Shown: positions 49,708 to 60,274 of the stretch, in pieces
How the letters are laid out: every line of letters starts with the position of its first letter
How positions within the stretch are numbered: position 1 is the stretch's first letter
DNA from: Xanthomonas campestris pv. badrii
GTDB taxonomy: Bacteria; Pseudomonadota; Gammaproteobacteria; Xanthomonadales; Xanthomonadaceae
Direction of reading: 5' to 3'
Length of the DNA stretch: 64,000 nt
Assembly (NCBI RefSeq): GCF_012848175.1
Contig: NZ_CP051651.1
Location: forward strand, 4,165,501-4,229,500
Notes under the pieces: model-generated
What the model was told of the DNA's origin: nothing
Seen by the model: only the letters and a program-made list of their open reading frames with translations
Databases searched by the model: none
Position numbers and translations under genes: made by a program

Positions 49708-49863
49708 TCAGGGCCGCGGCCGCACCGCCCGGTACTGCGTGCGATCGCCGCTGCGCGTGCCGCGCGGGTCGAGGTCGGCGCACAGCTGGTCGCCACACGG
49801 CACCACATCGCTGTGGGCCACCGCGCGCAGCACCTGCGCACTGGACACCTGCCAATCAGCCAT
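49708..49863 (-). CDS. Small open frame of unknown function upstream of xthA
   Basis: This 51-residue frame reads MADWQVSSAQVLRAVAHSDV and ends YRAVRPRP. Its codons favour G or C at the third position, and it has two cysteines. No homology is recognised and no ribosome binding site is clear, so it may be spurious. The rest of 49629-50041 holds only the actP terminator. Confidence 0.3.
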   Translation of the reverse strand: MADWQVSSAQVLRAVAHSDVVPCGDQLCADLDPRGTRSGDRTQYRAVRPRP

Positions 49864-49990
49864 CTTGCATGGCCTTGAGATGTCCAGGAAACCCCGGGCG
49901 TGTCACTCTGATCGGAATGCCTGGCGCAGGCGGCGGAATCGCGGCTGCCGCCGGAATGCGATCGTCAGTGCGCGGGCAAACCGCCCAATG

Positions 49991-50019
49991 CACAACGCCG
50001 GCACAGGGCCGGCGTTGTG
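49991..50019 (-). terminator. Terminator-like hairpin downstream of actP
   Basis: A perfect 12-bp stem (CACAACGCCGGC at 49991-50002, complement at 50008-50019, 5-base loop) starts 23 bp past the actP stop. There is no clear T tract. Confidence 0.75.
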
Positions 50020-50041
50020 TGTACTACGCGACCGCGTTTGC

Positions 50042-51769
50042 TCAGTGACCAGACGCGCCGCTGGCACCCAGGCCGGTTTCGGCACGGATCTGCTGGGCCT
50101 TGAACGCGGCGCGTTCGTTGGCCGCCTGCGGGCTGCGATCCAGGATCGAGAACAGCCAGATGCCCACAAAGCCAATCGTCATCGAGAACAGCGCCGGCGA
50201 GGTGTACGGGAACGGCGCCGAGCCGGCCGCGTTGCCCAGCGTATCCACCCACACCGACGGCGACAGCACCGTCAGCACCAGCGAGGAGATCAGGCCGAGG
50301 AAGCCGCCGATCACCGCGCCACGGGTGGTGCAGTTCTTCCACAGCAACGACAGGATCAGCACCGGGAAGTTGGCCGAGGCGGCGATGGCGAACGCCAGCG
50401 ACACCATGAAGGCCACGTTCTGCTTCTCGAACACGATGCCCAGCAGCACCGCGACCGCGCCCAGCACCAGGGTGGTGGCGCGCGAGACCTTCAACTCCGC
50501 ACCCGGCGCCGGATTGCCCTTCTTGATCACCGTGGCGTACAGGTCATGCGACACCGCCGAGGCGCCGGACAGGGTCAGGCCCGCGACCACCGCCAGGATG
50601 GTGGCGAAGGCCACCGCCGAGATGAAGCCCATGAACACGTTGCCGCCGACGGCATTACCGACCAGCACCGCCGCCATGTTGGCCGCACCCTTGCCGCCGT
50701 GGATGGTGCCGGTGGTGACATCGGCGAACTGCGGGTTGGTCAGCACCAGCGCAATCGCACCAAAGCCGATGATGAAGATCAGGATGTAGAAGTAGCCGAT
50801 CCAGGTGGTGGCCCACAGCACCGACTTGCGTGCCTGCTTGGCATCGGGAACGGTGAAAAAGCGCATCAGGATGTGCGGCAGGCCGGCGGTACCGAACATC
50901 AGCGCCATGCCGAAGGAGATCGCCGAGATCGGATCTTTCACAAAGCCGCCCGGCCCCATGATCGACAGGCCGGCCTTGGCCGCGTCTTCCGGCGAAGCGC
51001 CGCCATTGGCCGCCACCGCGGTCTTCACCCGCACGCCCTCGGCGAACAGCGCCTCGAAGCTGAAGTTGAAGTGCCACATGATGGCCACGGCCATGAAGGT
51101 CACGCCGGTCAGCAGCAACACCGCCTTGATGATCTGCACCCAGGTCGTGGCGGTCATGCCACCGAACAGCACGTAGATCATCATCAGCACGCCGACCAGG
51201 GTCACCGCCACCCAGTAGTCCAGGCCGAACAGCAACTTGATCAATGCACCTGCACCGACCATCTGCGCGATCAGGTAGAACAGCACCACCACCAGCGTGC
51301 CCGATGCCGCAAAGCTGCGGATGGCGGTCGGTGCGAAGCGATAACCGGCCACGTCGGCGAAGGTGTACTTGCCGAGGTTGCGCAGCCGCTCGGCCATCAG
51401 GAAGGTCAGGATCGGCCAGCCGACCAGAAAGCCGATCGCATAGATCAGGCCGTCGTAGCCGTTGGCCATCACCGCCGCGGTAATCCCCAGGAACGAGGCT
51501 GCCGACATGTAGTCGCCGGCAATGGCCAGGCCGTTCTGGAAACCGGTGATGCCACCGCCGGCGGTGTAGAAGTCGGCGGCCGACTTGGTCTTGGCCGCCG
51601 CCCACTTGGTGATCCACAAGGTGCCCAGCACGAAGAAGCCGAACATGCCGATCGCCACCCAATTGGTGGGTTGCTTGTCGACCTGGCCCATGTCGCCGCC
51701 GGCCGCCAGCGCAAGGCCTGCCGGCAGCAGGCCGGCCAAAATCAGAAGAAGGCGCGAGGTCTTGCTCAT
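50042..51769 (-). CDS. actP: Acetate permease ActP (sodium:solute symporter)
   Basis: The 575-residue protein has a signal-like first segment ([16 protein letters not shown]) and about 13 membrane segments with the SSS signature [26 protein letters not shown]. It imports acetate and related short carboxylates. Its ATG overlaps the stop of the DUF485 gene upstream, the usual yjcH-actP pairing. The acs gene lies 2 kb away in the same acetate module. Confidence 0.95.
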   Translation of the reverse strand: MSKTSRLLLILAGLLPAGLALAAGGDMGQVDKQPTNWVAIGMFGFFVLGTLWITKWAAAKTKSAADFYTAGGGITGFQNGLAIAGDYMSAASFLGITAAVMANGYDGLIYAIGFLVGWPILTFLMAERLRNLGKYTFADVAGYRFAPTAIRSFAASGTLVVVLFYLIAQMVGAGALIKLLFGLDYWVAVTLVGVLMMIYVLFGGMTATTWVQIIKAVLLLTGVTFMAVAIMWHFNFSFEALFAEGVRVKTAVAANGGASPEDAAKAGLSIMGPGGFVKDPISAISFGMALMFGTAGLPHILMRFFTVPDAKQARKSVLWATTWIGYFYILIFIIGFGAIALVLTNPQFADVTTGTIHGGKGAANMAAVLVGNAVGGNVFMGFISAVAFATILAVVAGLTLSGASAVSHDLYATVIKKGNPAPGAELKVSRATTLVLGAVAVLLGIVFEKQNVAFMVSLAFAIAASANFPVLILSLLWKNCTTRGAVIGGFLGLISSLVLTVLSPSVWVDTLGNAAGSAPFPYTSPALFSMTIGFVGIWLFSILDRSPQAANERAAFKAQQIRAETGLGASGASGH

Positions 51770-52083
51770 TTGCGGGCGTCCTCCAGGATCTGCGCGGTCA
51801 GCTGGTCGTAGGTGTTGTTGGCGCGGCGTACGTAGACGGCGGTGATGGCGATGGTGAACACCATCACCCCGATCGCGATCGGGATGCCGATCGAGGTCAC
51901 GCCGTCGCCGATGGGCTTGGCCAGGAATGCCTTGTCGAAGGCGATCAGCCCGATGTAGCCGTAGTAGGCCAGCAACATCAACGCGGTGAGGGTCCAGCCC
52001 AGCGCGTTGCGCTGGCGCTTGAGCGCGTGGTACTTCGGATTGGCATCGATCTTGGCGATCAGTGCGTCATTCGAGACGGTCAT
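51766..52083 (-). CDS. DUF485 membrane protein (YjcH-like) paired with actP
   Basis: The 105-residue protein has a cytoplasmic start ([16 protein letters not shown], the DUF485 mark) and two membrane segments ([19 protein letters not shown] and [21 protein letters not shown]). It almost always accompanies ActP and may be a subunit of the permease. The ATG at 52083 replaces the longer upstream frame. Confidence 0.92.
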   Translation of the reverse strand: MTVSNDALIAKIDANPKYHALKRQRNALGWTLTALMLLAYYGYIGLIAFDKAFLAKPIGDGVTSIGIPIAIGVMVFTIAITAVYVRRANNTYDQLTAQILEDARK

Positions 52084-52152
52084 GGTCTGTCTCCTGGAGT
52101 GCGGGCGGCACGGCCCGCCCACATGCGTGGCGGGCGGCCGGCGGGATGAACC

Positions 52153-53544
52153 TTAGAAGCTGTACTTGGTGGTGAACTGCAGGCGCGAGATGTCGCCGGA
52201 GTCGCCGTTCTTGGCTTCGCGGCGGCCGTACATCAGCTCTGCGCCCACATCCACCTTGGGCAACGGCGAATAGAACACGTTGGCGCGGATGCTCTGCTGC
52301 GACTTGCTGGCAAGCCCGCCGGTATTGGCCAGGCTATGGTCGTAGTCCACCCGCGAATACATGATGGTGCTGCGCAGCTTGGCGCTGTAGTCGTGGCGCC
52401 AGGCCAGCCATCCGGCCCAGGTGCTGACGGTGTGGATGTTGCCGTCCACATCGATCTCCACATCCGAACCGTTGCCCAGGCCCAGATAGCGGCCGAGGCC
52501 TTCGCCGTAGGCCAGCTGGTAGCGCAGATCGTTGTTGGAATTGATGATCCAGCGCCCGCCACCGGCGATGGCGCCGCCGAAATCGGTATCGTTGGTCAGC
52601 GCACTGCGGGTGCGGTACTGGCGTGCGATGGCCGACAGGCCGAAGGTGCCCCAGGTGCCCTTCCAGTTGTAGCGCGCGGTCAGGTCCGGCATCGCGCCAT
52701 GGTCCGAGGCCAGGATGGTGTTGCCGCCCTGGTACGGCGTGGTCAGGGTTTCGGTGTTTTCTGCCGACACGCTGAAGGCGCCGCGGGTGTAGCGGATCTG
52801 GGTCTGACGGCTGAACAATGCGCCGTCGGTCGGCCCGACGATGTCGGCCGCTTCCGGCAGGATGGTGGCGTCGATGAAGTTGGACCAGGTCTGGCCGGCC
52901 AGCCAGTTGTTCCAGCTCATGTAGGCATGCCGCAAGGTGCCGCCATACAGATTGTTGACCTGGTTGGCCAGCGCGTTGCCGAAGAAATCCAGTTCGATGA
53001 AGCCGGTGAGCTTGTCGCCGTTTTCGGTGACCGTATCCACGCCCAGGTTGAAGCGCGAGAACTTGGCATGGAAGTCGGTATCGGTGCTCGACGCCTGCCC
53101 CCCGACAGGCGTCTGCGTCGGGATGTACAGGTAGCGACCCACCGCGCCCTCGGGCAATGCGCCATCGCTGGTGCGGGTGGTCATGAAGTCGGCCTTGATG
53201 AAACCACCGTAACGGAACGTTGTCCCCGCCGCTGCGTTCGGTGTGATGCTGGTGACCTGGATCGGCCGCTTACCGGCCGGGACCGCAGGTGCGGGCGCGG
53301 GCGCCGGCGTCTGCGCCTGCAAGGTGCGCACCTCGGTGACCTGGCTCTGCGTCTGGGCGATCTGGCCCTGTTGTTGTTGCTGCGCAGTCACCAGCAACTG
53401 GACCTGACGCTCGAGCTCGGCAATGCGTGCTTCCAGCGCCTTTTCCTTTGGCGTCTGCGCGAACGCAACGCCCGGCAGGATGCTGGCCACCAACAAGGCA
53501 GCCGCCAACGGATGGCGCACCAGCGGTGCAGTACGGTGTTTCAT
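52153..53544 (-). CDS. DcaP-like trimeric outer membrane porin
   Basis: The 463-residue protein has a signal peptide (ALLVASILPGVAFAQ), an N-terminal coiled coil (KEKALEARIAELERQVQLLV) followed by a Pro/Ala linker, and a beta-barrel that ends in the canonical Phe (QFTTKYSF). RYGGFIKADFMTTRTSDG is typical of DcaP porins, which take up dicarboxylates and other small anions. The position 69 bp before the DUF485-actP pair suggests a role in acetate or carboxylate entry. Confidence 0.9.
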   Translation of the reverse strand: MKHRTAPLVRHPLAAALLVASILPGVAFAQTPKEKALEARIAELERQVQLLVTAQQQQQGQIAQTQSQVTEVRTLQAQTPAPAPAPAVPAGKRPIQVTSITPNAAAGTTFRYGGFIKADFMTTRTSDGALPEGAVGRYLYIPTQTPVGGQASSTDTDFHAKFSRFNLGVDTVTENGDKLTGFIELDFFGNALANQVNNLYGGTLRHAYMSWNNWLAGQTWSNFIDATILPEAADIVGPTDGALFSRQTQIRYTRGAFSVSAENTETLTTPYQGGNTILASDHGAMPDLTARYNWKGTWGTFGLSAIARQYRTRSALTNDTDFGGAIAGGGRWIINSNNDLRYQLAYGEGLGRYLGLGNGSDVEIDVDGNIHTVSTWAGWLAWRHDYSAKLRSTIMYSRVDYDHSLANTGGLASKSQQSIRANVFYSPLPKVDVGAELMYGRREAKNGDSGDISRLQFTTKYSF

Positions 53545-53839
53545 GGAACCCTCTCCCCAATGAAGGCCTCGCGCTTGATGGCGATGCTGTGCGGAGCGTG
53601 AGGCAGTCCGCGGTTTGCAGCCTATTCGCCTTTGGTCGTAGCTGCAACGCAGCATTCCGCCAGATGACCGATGGTCGCACCAGGCCTCGCAATGACTGTG
53701 CGCTACTGCACTGACTAGGTTACGACCATGGTCTAAGGCAGCGTTGACCGCCGGGACAGAGTGGATACGGCACACTGATTGCCTACCGAGGGCAGCTGCT
53801 GAGCCCTCTCCCGACACGTTCTTCGCAAGTGAGGCTGCC
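53545..53839. promoter_or_regulatory. Divergent acs/porin control region with a Clp-like site
   Basis: It contains TGTGCGCTACTGCACT (53697-53712), close to the TGTGA-N6-TCACA site of the xanthomonad CRP homologue Clp, and 12 bp further a perfect palindrome GACCATGGTC (53724-53733). The latter could be a second operator. The assignments are by eye. Confidence 0.4.
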
Positions 53840-55783
53840 ATGGCTGATGTTTATCCCGTCGATCCTGCATTCGCCGCCGATGCGCGCGTGACCCGCGAGC
53901 AATACGCAGCGCTGTACCGCGAATCGATCGAGCACCCCGACCAGTTCTGGGGCAAGGCCGCGCAGCGGCTGGAGTGGTTCAAGCAACCCACCCAGGTCAA
54001 GGACGTCAGCTATGCGCTGGACGACTTCCATATCCGCTGGTTCGGCGATGGCGAGCTCAACGCCAGCGTCAACTGCCTGGACCGCCAGCTGGCCACCCGC
54101 GGCGACAAGACCGCGCTGCTGTTCGAGCCCGACAGCCCGGATGCCGCTGCCTACCCGGTGACCTATCGCGAGCTCTATGAGCGCGTGTGCAGGCTCGGCA
54201 ATGCGCTACGCAACCTGGGCGTCAAGAAGGGCGACCGGGTCACCATCTACCTGCCGATGATCGTCGATGCCGCGGTGGCCATGCTGGCCTGCGCCCGCAT
54301 CGGCGCGGTGCACTCGGTAGTGTTCGGCGGCTTTGCCGCCAACTCGATCGCCGACCGCGTGATCGACTGCCAGAGCAAGCTGATCATCACCGCCGACGAA
54401 GGCCTGCGCGGCGGCAAGAAGATTCCGCTCAAGGCCAATGTCGATGCAGCGCTGAAGATTCCCGGCACCAATACGGTGGAAACCGTGCTGGTGGTGCGTC
54501 ACACCGGCGGCGCGGTGGAGATGCAGGCACCGCGCGACCGCTGGTTCCACGACGTGGTCGACGGCCAGCCGGCCGAATGCGAGCCCGAGCGTATGAACGC
54601 GGAAGACCCGCTGTTCATCCTCTATACCTCCGGTTCCACCGGCAAGCCCAAGGGCGTGCTGCACACCACCGCCGGCTACCTGCTGTTTGCCAGCTACACG
54701 CACGAAGTGGTGTTCGACCTGCGCGAGGACGACATCTATTGGTGCACCGCCGACGTGGGTTGGGTCACCGGCCACAGCTACATCGTCTACGGCCCGCTGG
54801 CCAATGGCGCCACTGCGCTGATGTTCGAAGGCGTGCCGAATTACCCCAGCGTGTCGCGTTTCTGGGAAGTGATCGACAAGCACCAGGTCACCCTGTTCTA
54901 CACCGCGCCCACCGCCATCCGCGCACTGATGCGCGACGGCGAGGCGCCGGTCAAGAAGACCTCGCGCAAGAGCCTGCGCCTGCTCGGCAGCGTGGGCGAG
55001 CCGATCAATCCGGAAGCCTGGCGCTGGTACTACGAGGTGGTCGGCGACAGCCGCTGCCCGATCGTGGACACCTGGTGGCAGACCGAAACCGGCGGCATTC
55101 TGATCTCGCCGCTGGCCGGCGCGGTGGACCTCAAGCCGGGCTCGGCCACGCTGCCGTTCTTCGGCGTGCAGCCGGCACTGGTGGATGCCGAAGGCAAGAT
55201 CCTGGAAGGCGCCACCGAAGGCAACCTGGTGCTGCTGGATTCGTGGCCGGGCCAGATGCGTAGCGTCTACGGCGACCACCAGCGCTTCATCGACACGTAT
55301 TTCCGCACCTATCCGGGCAGCTATTTCACCGGCGACGGCTGCCGCCGCGATGCCGATGGCTACTACTGGATCACCGGCCGCGTGGACGACGTGATCAACG
55401 TCTCCGGTCACCGCATCGGCACCGCCGAAGTGGAAAGCGCGCTGGTCTCGCACCCCAAGGTGGCCGAAGCGGCCGTGGTCGGCTTCCCGCACGACGTCAA
55501 GGGCCAGGGCATCTATGCCTACGTCACCCTGATCGCCGGCGAGAACCCCAGCGACGAACTGCACAAGGAACTGGTGGGCTGGGTGCGCAAGGAGATCGGC
55601 CCGATCGCCTCGCCCGACCACCTGCAGTGGGCCCCCGGCCTGCCGAAGACCCGCTCGGGCAAGATCATGCGCCGCATCCTGCGCAAGATCGCCGAAAACG
55701 CACCGGACCAACTGGGCGACACCTCCACCCTGGCCGATCCGTCGGTGGTGGATTCGTTGGTCAATGAGCGCTTGGCGCGGTAA
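53840..55783 (+). CDS. acs: Acetyl-CoA synthetase
   Basis: The 647-residue protein starts [11 protein letters not shown] and contains [20 protein letters not shown], the AMP-binding loop [47 protein letters not shown], and the acetylation lysine motif [13 protein letters not shown]. It makes acetyl-CoA from acetate, ATP and CoA through acetyl-AMP. Divergent from the porin-actP unit and followed by a response regulator gene. Confidence 0.96.
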   Translation: MADVYPVDPAFAADARVTREQYAALYRESIEHPDQFWGKAAQRLEWFKQPTQVKDVSYALDDFHIRWFGDGELNASVNCLDRQLATRGDKTALLFEPDSPDAAAYPVTYRELYERVCRLGNALRNLGVKKGDRVTIYLPMIVDAAVAMLACARIGAVHSVVFGGFAANSIADRVIDCQSKLIITADEGLRGGKKIPLKANVDAALKIPGTNTVETVLVVRHTGGAVEMQAPRDRWFHDVVDGQPAECEPERMNAEDPLFILYTSGSTGKPKGVLHTTAGYLLFASYTHEVVFDLREDDIYWCTADVGWVTGHSYIVYGPLANGATALMFEGVPNYPSVSRFWEVIDKHQVTLFYTAPTAIRALMRDGEAPVKKTSRKSLRLLGSVGEPINPEAWRWYYEVVGDSRCPIVDTWWQTETGGILISPLAGAVDLKPGSATLPFFGVQPALVDAEGKILEGATEGNLVLLDSWPGQMRSVYGDHQRFIDTYFRTYPGSYFTGDGCRRDADGYYWITGRVDDVINVSGHRIGTAEVESALVSHPKVAEAAVVGFPHDVKGQGIYAYVTLIAGENPSDELHKELVGWVRKEIGPIASPDHLQWAPGLPKTRSGKIMRRILRKIAENAPDQLGDTSTLADPSVVDSLVNERLAR

Positions 55784-56256
<473 letters not shown>

Positions 56257-56925
56257 ATGACCACGCTGCTGATTGCCGACGACCATCCCCTGTTCCGTGA
56301 AGCCTTGCGCGGGGCGGTGCAGCGCGTGATGCCGGGGGTGCAACTGTTCGAAGCCGACAACGTGGATGCGCTGTACACCCTGGCCGATGCGCAGCCGGAT
56401 GCGGACCTGTTGCTGATGGATCTCAACATGCCCGGTGCGCAGGGCTTCAGCGCGCTGGTGCACATGCGCTCGCTGCATCCGCAGCTGCCGGTGGTGGTGG
56501 TGTCCGCGCGCGAGGAGCCCACGGTGATGCGCCGTGCGATCGACCACGGCGCGTTCGGCTTCATTCCCAAGTCCGCCGACTCGGACACCATCGGCCGCGC
56601 CCTGGCCACCGTGCTCGATGGCGAGCGCTGGATCCCGGCCGAAGCGCAGAAACTGCCGCCCACCGACAGCGAAGAACGCGAGGTCGGCCAGCGTCTACGC
56701 GATCTCACCCCGCAACAGTTCCGCGTGCTGCAGATGCTGGGTGCCGGCCGCCTCAACAAGCAGATCGCCTACGACCTGGGCGTGTCCGAGGCCACCATCA
56801 AGGCGCATGTCACCGCGATCCTGCGCAAGCTTGGCGTCACCAACCGCACCCAGGCGGTGCTGATGGCCGGCAAGCTCGCCATCGACGCCGACGGCATCGT
56901 GCTGCCACCGCCGGAAGAGGAGTGA
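56257..56925 (+). CDS. LuxR/NarL-family response regulator next to acs
   Basis: The 222-residue protein has a receiver domain with the phosphoacceptor Asp55 in LLLMDLNMPG, the conserved VVVSAREEP and KSAD lysine, and a LuxR HTH (LTPQQFRVLQMLGAGRLNKQIAYDLGVSEATIKAHVTAILRKLG shown in part by IAYDLGVSEATIKAHVTAI). The context, directly downstream of acs, matches the ErdR/AgmR type that controls acetate and ethanol oxidation genes in Pseudomonas. No histidine kinase gene is beside it. The start at 56257 opens the receiver domain directly (MTTLLIADDHP). Confidence 0.9.
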   Translation: MTTLLIADDHPLFREALRGAVQRVMPGVQLFEADNVDALYTLADAQPDADLLLMDLNMPGAQGFSALVHMRSLHPQLPVVVVSAREEPTVMRRAIDHGAFGFIPKSADSDTIGRALATVLDGERWIPAEAQKLPPTDSEEREVGQRLRDLTPQQFRVLQMLGAGRLNKQIAYDLGVSEATIKAHVTAILRKLGVTNRTQAVLMAGKLAIDADGIVLPPPEEE

Positions 56926-56989
56926 GTCGCGCCGTTGCGCGTGCCCTGCAGTACGCACCCCGCTGAAGCCCATCGCGCCCAGGTGTACT

Positions 56990-57290
56990 CCGGGAGCGAG
57001 GACGCCACCTGATCAAATACCGCCAACGAGTTCCCTTCCCCCGCATGCGGGGGAAGGTGCCCGAAGGGCGGATGGGGGCCACCGGCCAGACCCGCGATCA
57101 CATGGCGCGACGCAGAAAGCCCGGCAGTCAACCCGCGGTAGCGGCGCAACCGGGCGCGACTGCCCCGCGAAAGCGTCGTCGCGCCAAGGGGCACTCCCAC
57201 CGGAGCGAGGACGCCACCTGATCAAATACCGTCAACCCACTCCCTTCCCCCGCATGCGGGGGAAGGTGCCCAAAGGGCGGATGGGGGGCG
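56990..57290. repeat. Two direct copies of a 90-bp palindromic repeat
   Basis: The copies 56990-57079 and 57199-57288 share GGAGCGAGGACGCCACCTGA, then CCTTCCCCCGCATGCGGGGG, then GGTGCCC and GGGCGGATGGGG. They fill most of the 558-bp gap between the response regulator and the thioredoxin gene. No coding frame is credible there. Confidence 0.88.
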
Positions 57291-57483
57291 CCGGCTACTC
57301 GAGCCCAGCCACGCCTGCGCAAACGCGCGGGAGACTGCAACGGTTCACTGGCAGGCCCAAGCGCACAGGCGTGATCGCATCCACAGCACTGCACCGCGCG
57401 CCATCGCAGTTGTCGATATCACCATTGACCATGAGCTGATGCGTGGGCAAGGCTCGGGCATCAAGGACGCTTTCGGAGCTGGC

Positions 57484-58074
57484 ATGGCGCGACGTATTCC
57501 CTGGCTCTGGATGGGCCTGCTGGTGGCTTGTGCACTGATTGCGGTGCTGGCCTGGCAGAACAAGCAGCTGCGTGTGCAGCAGCAGTGGTTGCAGACGCGC
57601 GTCAGCACGGCGTACGAAGGCATGTACGTGCCGCAGATCGAGGCGACCGACGCCGATGGCCGGCGGCATCTGCTGGGCGCGCCGCAAGGGCAGGCGCAGG
57701 TGCTGTTCTTCTTCACCACCACCTGCCCGTATTGCCAGCGTTCGGCACCGACGGTGGTGCGCGCGGCGCGGCAACTGCAGGCCAATCTGCCGGGGCGGCC
57801 GCAGCTGCTGGGCGTGTGCCATTGCGATGAGGCGCAGGCGGCGCGCTACGCGCATGTGCATGGTTTCGATTTTCCGGTGGTGACCTTGACCGATCGTCGC
57901 GCGCTGATGCTGTTCCGCGCGCGCAACGTGCCACTGCTGTTGGCCATCGATGGGCAGGGGCGCGTGCGCCATTCCCATCATGGCGTTTTCGATACCACGG
58001 AGCGGGTGCAGGACCTGGTCGCCGCCTTGCGCCGCACGGATGCGCCAGCGGCTTTTGCAACGTTGAGGGAGTAA
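57484..58074 (+). CDS. Membrane-anchored thioredoxin-like protein (CPYC)
   Basis: The 196-residue protein has an N-terminal membrane anchor (IPWLWMGLLVACALIAVLAW), then a TlpA/redoxin-type domain: MYVPQIEATDADGRRHLL, VLFFFTTTCPYCQRSAP with a CPYC active site, and VPLLLAIDGQGRVRHSHHG. It should sit in the periplasm as a thiol-disulfide exchange enzyme. It is 3 bp upstream of a small Cys-rich exported peptide, its likely client. Confidence 0.88.
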   Translation: MARRIPWLWMGLLVACALIAVLAWQNKQLRVQQQWLQTRVSTAYEGMYVPQIEATDADGRRHLLGAPQGQAQVLFFFTTTCPYCQRSAPTVVRAARQLQANLPGRPQLLGVCHCDEAQAARYAHVHGFDFPVVTLTDRRALMLFRARNVPLLLAIDGQGRVRHSHHGVFDTTERVQDLVAALRRTDAPAAFATLRE

Positions 58075-58077
58075 TGC

Positions 58078-58281
58078 ATGAAAAAGCGTTGGGTAAGCTT
58101 GCGCAGTGCGCTGATGGCGGCGACCTTTCTGGCCAGCACCGGCTTCGGTGCGTTCCAGGTGATGGCGGTCGATAACGCACAGCCGAAAGTCGAATCGTGT
58201 AGTGCATGGGCCTGCAAGGCCGAGTGTCCGGAGTTCGGCGGCGACCTGGGTCAGGGCAACGTCTGCTACTGCTGCGGTTGA
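58078..58281 (+). CDS. Small exported Cys-rich peptide
   Basis: The 67-residue product has a signal peptide (LRSALMAATFLASTGFGAFQVMA) and a mature part of about 36 residues with six cysteines (SCSAWACKAECPEFGG and NVCYCCG). It follows the thioredoxin gene by 3 bp, so the pair is one operon. The cysteine spacing suggests a disulfide-knotted or modified peptide. No family is recognised. Confidence 0.75.
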   Translation: MKKRWVSLRSALMAATFLASTGFGAFQVMAVDNAQPKVESCSAWACKAECPEFGGDLGQGNVCYCCG

Positions 58282-58428
58282 CAGCCGGCGACACGGCGAC
58301 TGCGTCGCTGCCAAACGGAAGCGGCCGGTGGACGGAAGCGGCGTATTGCACGCGCATCTTCGGCTTCTGCGCACCGCCCGCCTCCTGCTGACACTGCACG
58401 CACCGTCTTGATCGCCGCTGTTTCGCCT

Positions 58429-58458
58429 GACGGCGAGGTCCCCCCGGGCCTCGCCGTC
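58429..58458. terminator. Hairpin downstream of the Cys-rich peptide
   Basis: A perfect 10-bp stem (GACGGCGAGG at 58429-58438, complement at 58449-58458, 10-base loop) lies 147 bp after the peptide stop and before the convergent GH43 remnant. Confidence 0.6.
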
Positions 58459-58489
58459 TGAAGATGTCGGGGCGTGGCGTGACGCGCCA

Positions 58490-59006
58490 CTCGGCCCAGC
58501 GCGCGGTAGCGGAAATCGCGTAACACCACCTCGCCTTGCTGGGCGGCATGCACGCCTAGCTGCAGGCTCAGAAAGCCGCCGAACACGTTGTGATGGAATC
58601 CGGACACTTCCGTGCGATGGGGGTGACACGTCCATTGCATGCCGTCGTCGCAGGAGTATTCGAAGCTCACGATATGGCGGTCGTTGCTCAGCCGCACGCG
58701 GATGCACCGGTGCGTGTCGGGCGCGCGTGCCCACCCCAGTTCTTCCGAATACTCGTAGGTCGTCATGGTGTCGGCGTAGGGCCGATGCCGATAAAGGCCT
58801 TAAGTCATGTAGGAGTCGTCGCCATCCTCGAGGATGGTGGGGTCGGGGTGGTCGCCGGCCCCGATGGGGTTGAGCTGGGTGCCGTTGCCAAGATCGGCCT
58901 TGCGCTGCCCCTGCACACCGCGCGCCCACGGCGGGGTGCATGCGCACCGGGCGACGGCGGCCTGCGCTGCCGCGGCCAGCGGCGCGACCAGTGCGCCGGC
59001 CGTCAT
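58490..59006 (-). pseudogene. GH43 beta-xylosidase/arabinofuranosidase remnant with the middle deleted
   Basis: The N-terminal piece reads AGDHPDPTILEDGDDSYMT, the classic start of GH43 enzymes, preceded by a signal-like segment, and stops at TAA 58800-58802. The C-terminal piece (YSEELGWARAPDTHRCIRVR, then SGFHHNVFGGFLSLQLGVHA) resembles the closing beta-sandwich domain of the same enzymes. Several hundred central residues, including most of the catalytic blades, are missing. Confidence 0.65.
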
Positions 59007-59263
59007 GCCCGCAGCCGCGTATGCGGCGTTCCAGGAACGGGTGATGCCGCTCGCGCATTCGGCGTGGCACTGCGTCTCTGCAGAGGGACCCGCGCTACCA
59101 CTACCGCCATGCTGCACTGCAGCGTGATCTGTTCATTGATGATTGCCATATTCATATGCGAACAGACCGGCATCTGCCGGCTGGTGGACGTTGCAATGCT
59201 CAGCTCTTGCTTTCCAGATCCTTCCAGCGCCTGCGCTGCCGCCCTCGCGACGGAGCGGTGCGC

Positions 59264-60274
59264 ATGAGCGGCGTGGCACGGCGGCGTCTGGGCAGCACCC
59301 GGGTGCAGCTGTCGGCGCTGGGCTTTGGCGCCGCGCCGATCGGCAACCTGTACACCGAAGTGGACCAGGCGCACGCGCTGGCTGCGGTAACGGGCGCATT
59401 CGAGGCCGGCATCCGCCATTTCGACACCGCGCCCTACTACGGCTATGGCCTGAGCGAGACGCGCCTGGGCCGTGGCCTGGCCGGCGTGCCGCGCGATGCC
59501 TACACGCTGTCGACCAAGGTGGGCCGCTGCGTCTACGACGACGCCCAGGCCGTTGCCGGCCGTGACGGCTTTGCCGTGGCCGGTCGGCGCGCCGAGTTCG
59601 ACTACAGCGCCGATGGCGTGCGCCGCGCGTTCGCCTCCAGCCTGGAGCGCCTGGGCACCGACTACATCGACGTGCTGCTGCTGCACGACATCGGTGCGCT
59701 GACCCACGGCGACAACCACGCCCACGTGCTGCGACAGGCCTTGGAGGAGGCCTTGCCGGCGATGGCGGAGTTGAAGGCCTCCGGTGCGTGCGGGGCGATC
59801 GGCCTGGGCGTCAACGAGCAGGACGTGGCACTGGAGGTGTTGCCACGCTTTCCGCTCGACTGCGTGATGCTGGCCGGCCGCTACACCCTGCTGGAACAGC
59901 ACGGCGCACGCGCGCTGCTCGACCAGGCGCAGCGCCAGGGCGTGTCGATCCTGTCGGCCGGGCCATACAGCTCCGGCCTGCTCAGCGATGCACGCGGCCC
60001 CGGCGCCACCTACAACTACGCCCCGGTCGATACCGCCACCTTGCAGCATGCGCAGCGCCTGTATGCGGCGTGCGCGGCGTTCGAGGTGGACATCGGCGCG
60101 GCAGCGTTGCAATTCCCGCTGGCGCATCCGGCGGTGACCACGGTGGTGGCCGGCATGCGCAGCGTGGCCGAGGTGCACTCGGCTGCCACCCGCCTGCAGG
60201 CGCCCATTCCGGCCGCGCTATGGCAGCGCCTGCGCGACGGCGGCCTGTTCGATGCGGACCTGCCCACGCCATGA
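59264..60274 (+). CDS. Aldo/keto reductase, probable L-fucose dehydrogenase
   Basis: The 336-residue protein has the AKR pattern: RLGSTRVQLSALGFGAAPIG, IRHFDTAPYYGYGLSETRLG with catalytic Asp and Tyr, LSTKVGR with Lys, and YIDVLLLHDIG. It resembles the pyridoxal/D-threo-aldose dehydrogenase subgroup. As first gene of the L-fucose operon it would oxidise L-fucose to L-fuconolactone. The next gene starts inside its stop (ATGA). Confidence 0.9.
   Translation: MSGVARRRLGSTRVQLSALGFGAAPIGNLYTEVDQAHALAAVTGAFEAGIRHFDTAPYYGYGLSETRLGRGLAGVPRDAYTLSTKVGRCVYDDAQAVAGRDGFAVAGRRAEFDYSADGVRRAFASSLERLGTDYIDVLLLHDIGALTHGDNHAHVLRQALEEALPAMAELKASGACGAIGLGVNEQDVALEVLPRFPLDCVMLAGRYTLLEQHGARALLDQAQRQGVSILSAGPYSSGLLSDARGPGATYNYAPVDTATLQHAQRLYAACAAFEVDIGAAALQFPLAHPAVTTVVAGMRSVAEVHSAATRLQAPIPAALWQRLRDGGLFDADLPTP

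Noticed and set aside
57295..59070. 591-residue minus-strand open frame
   Set aside because: It crosses the thioredoxin and peptide genes and the GH43 remnant in a frame without any recognisable protein character.
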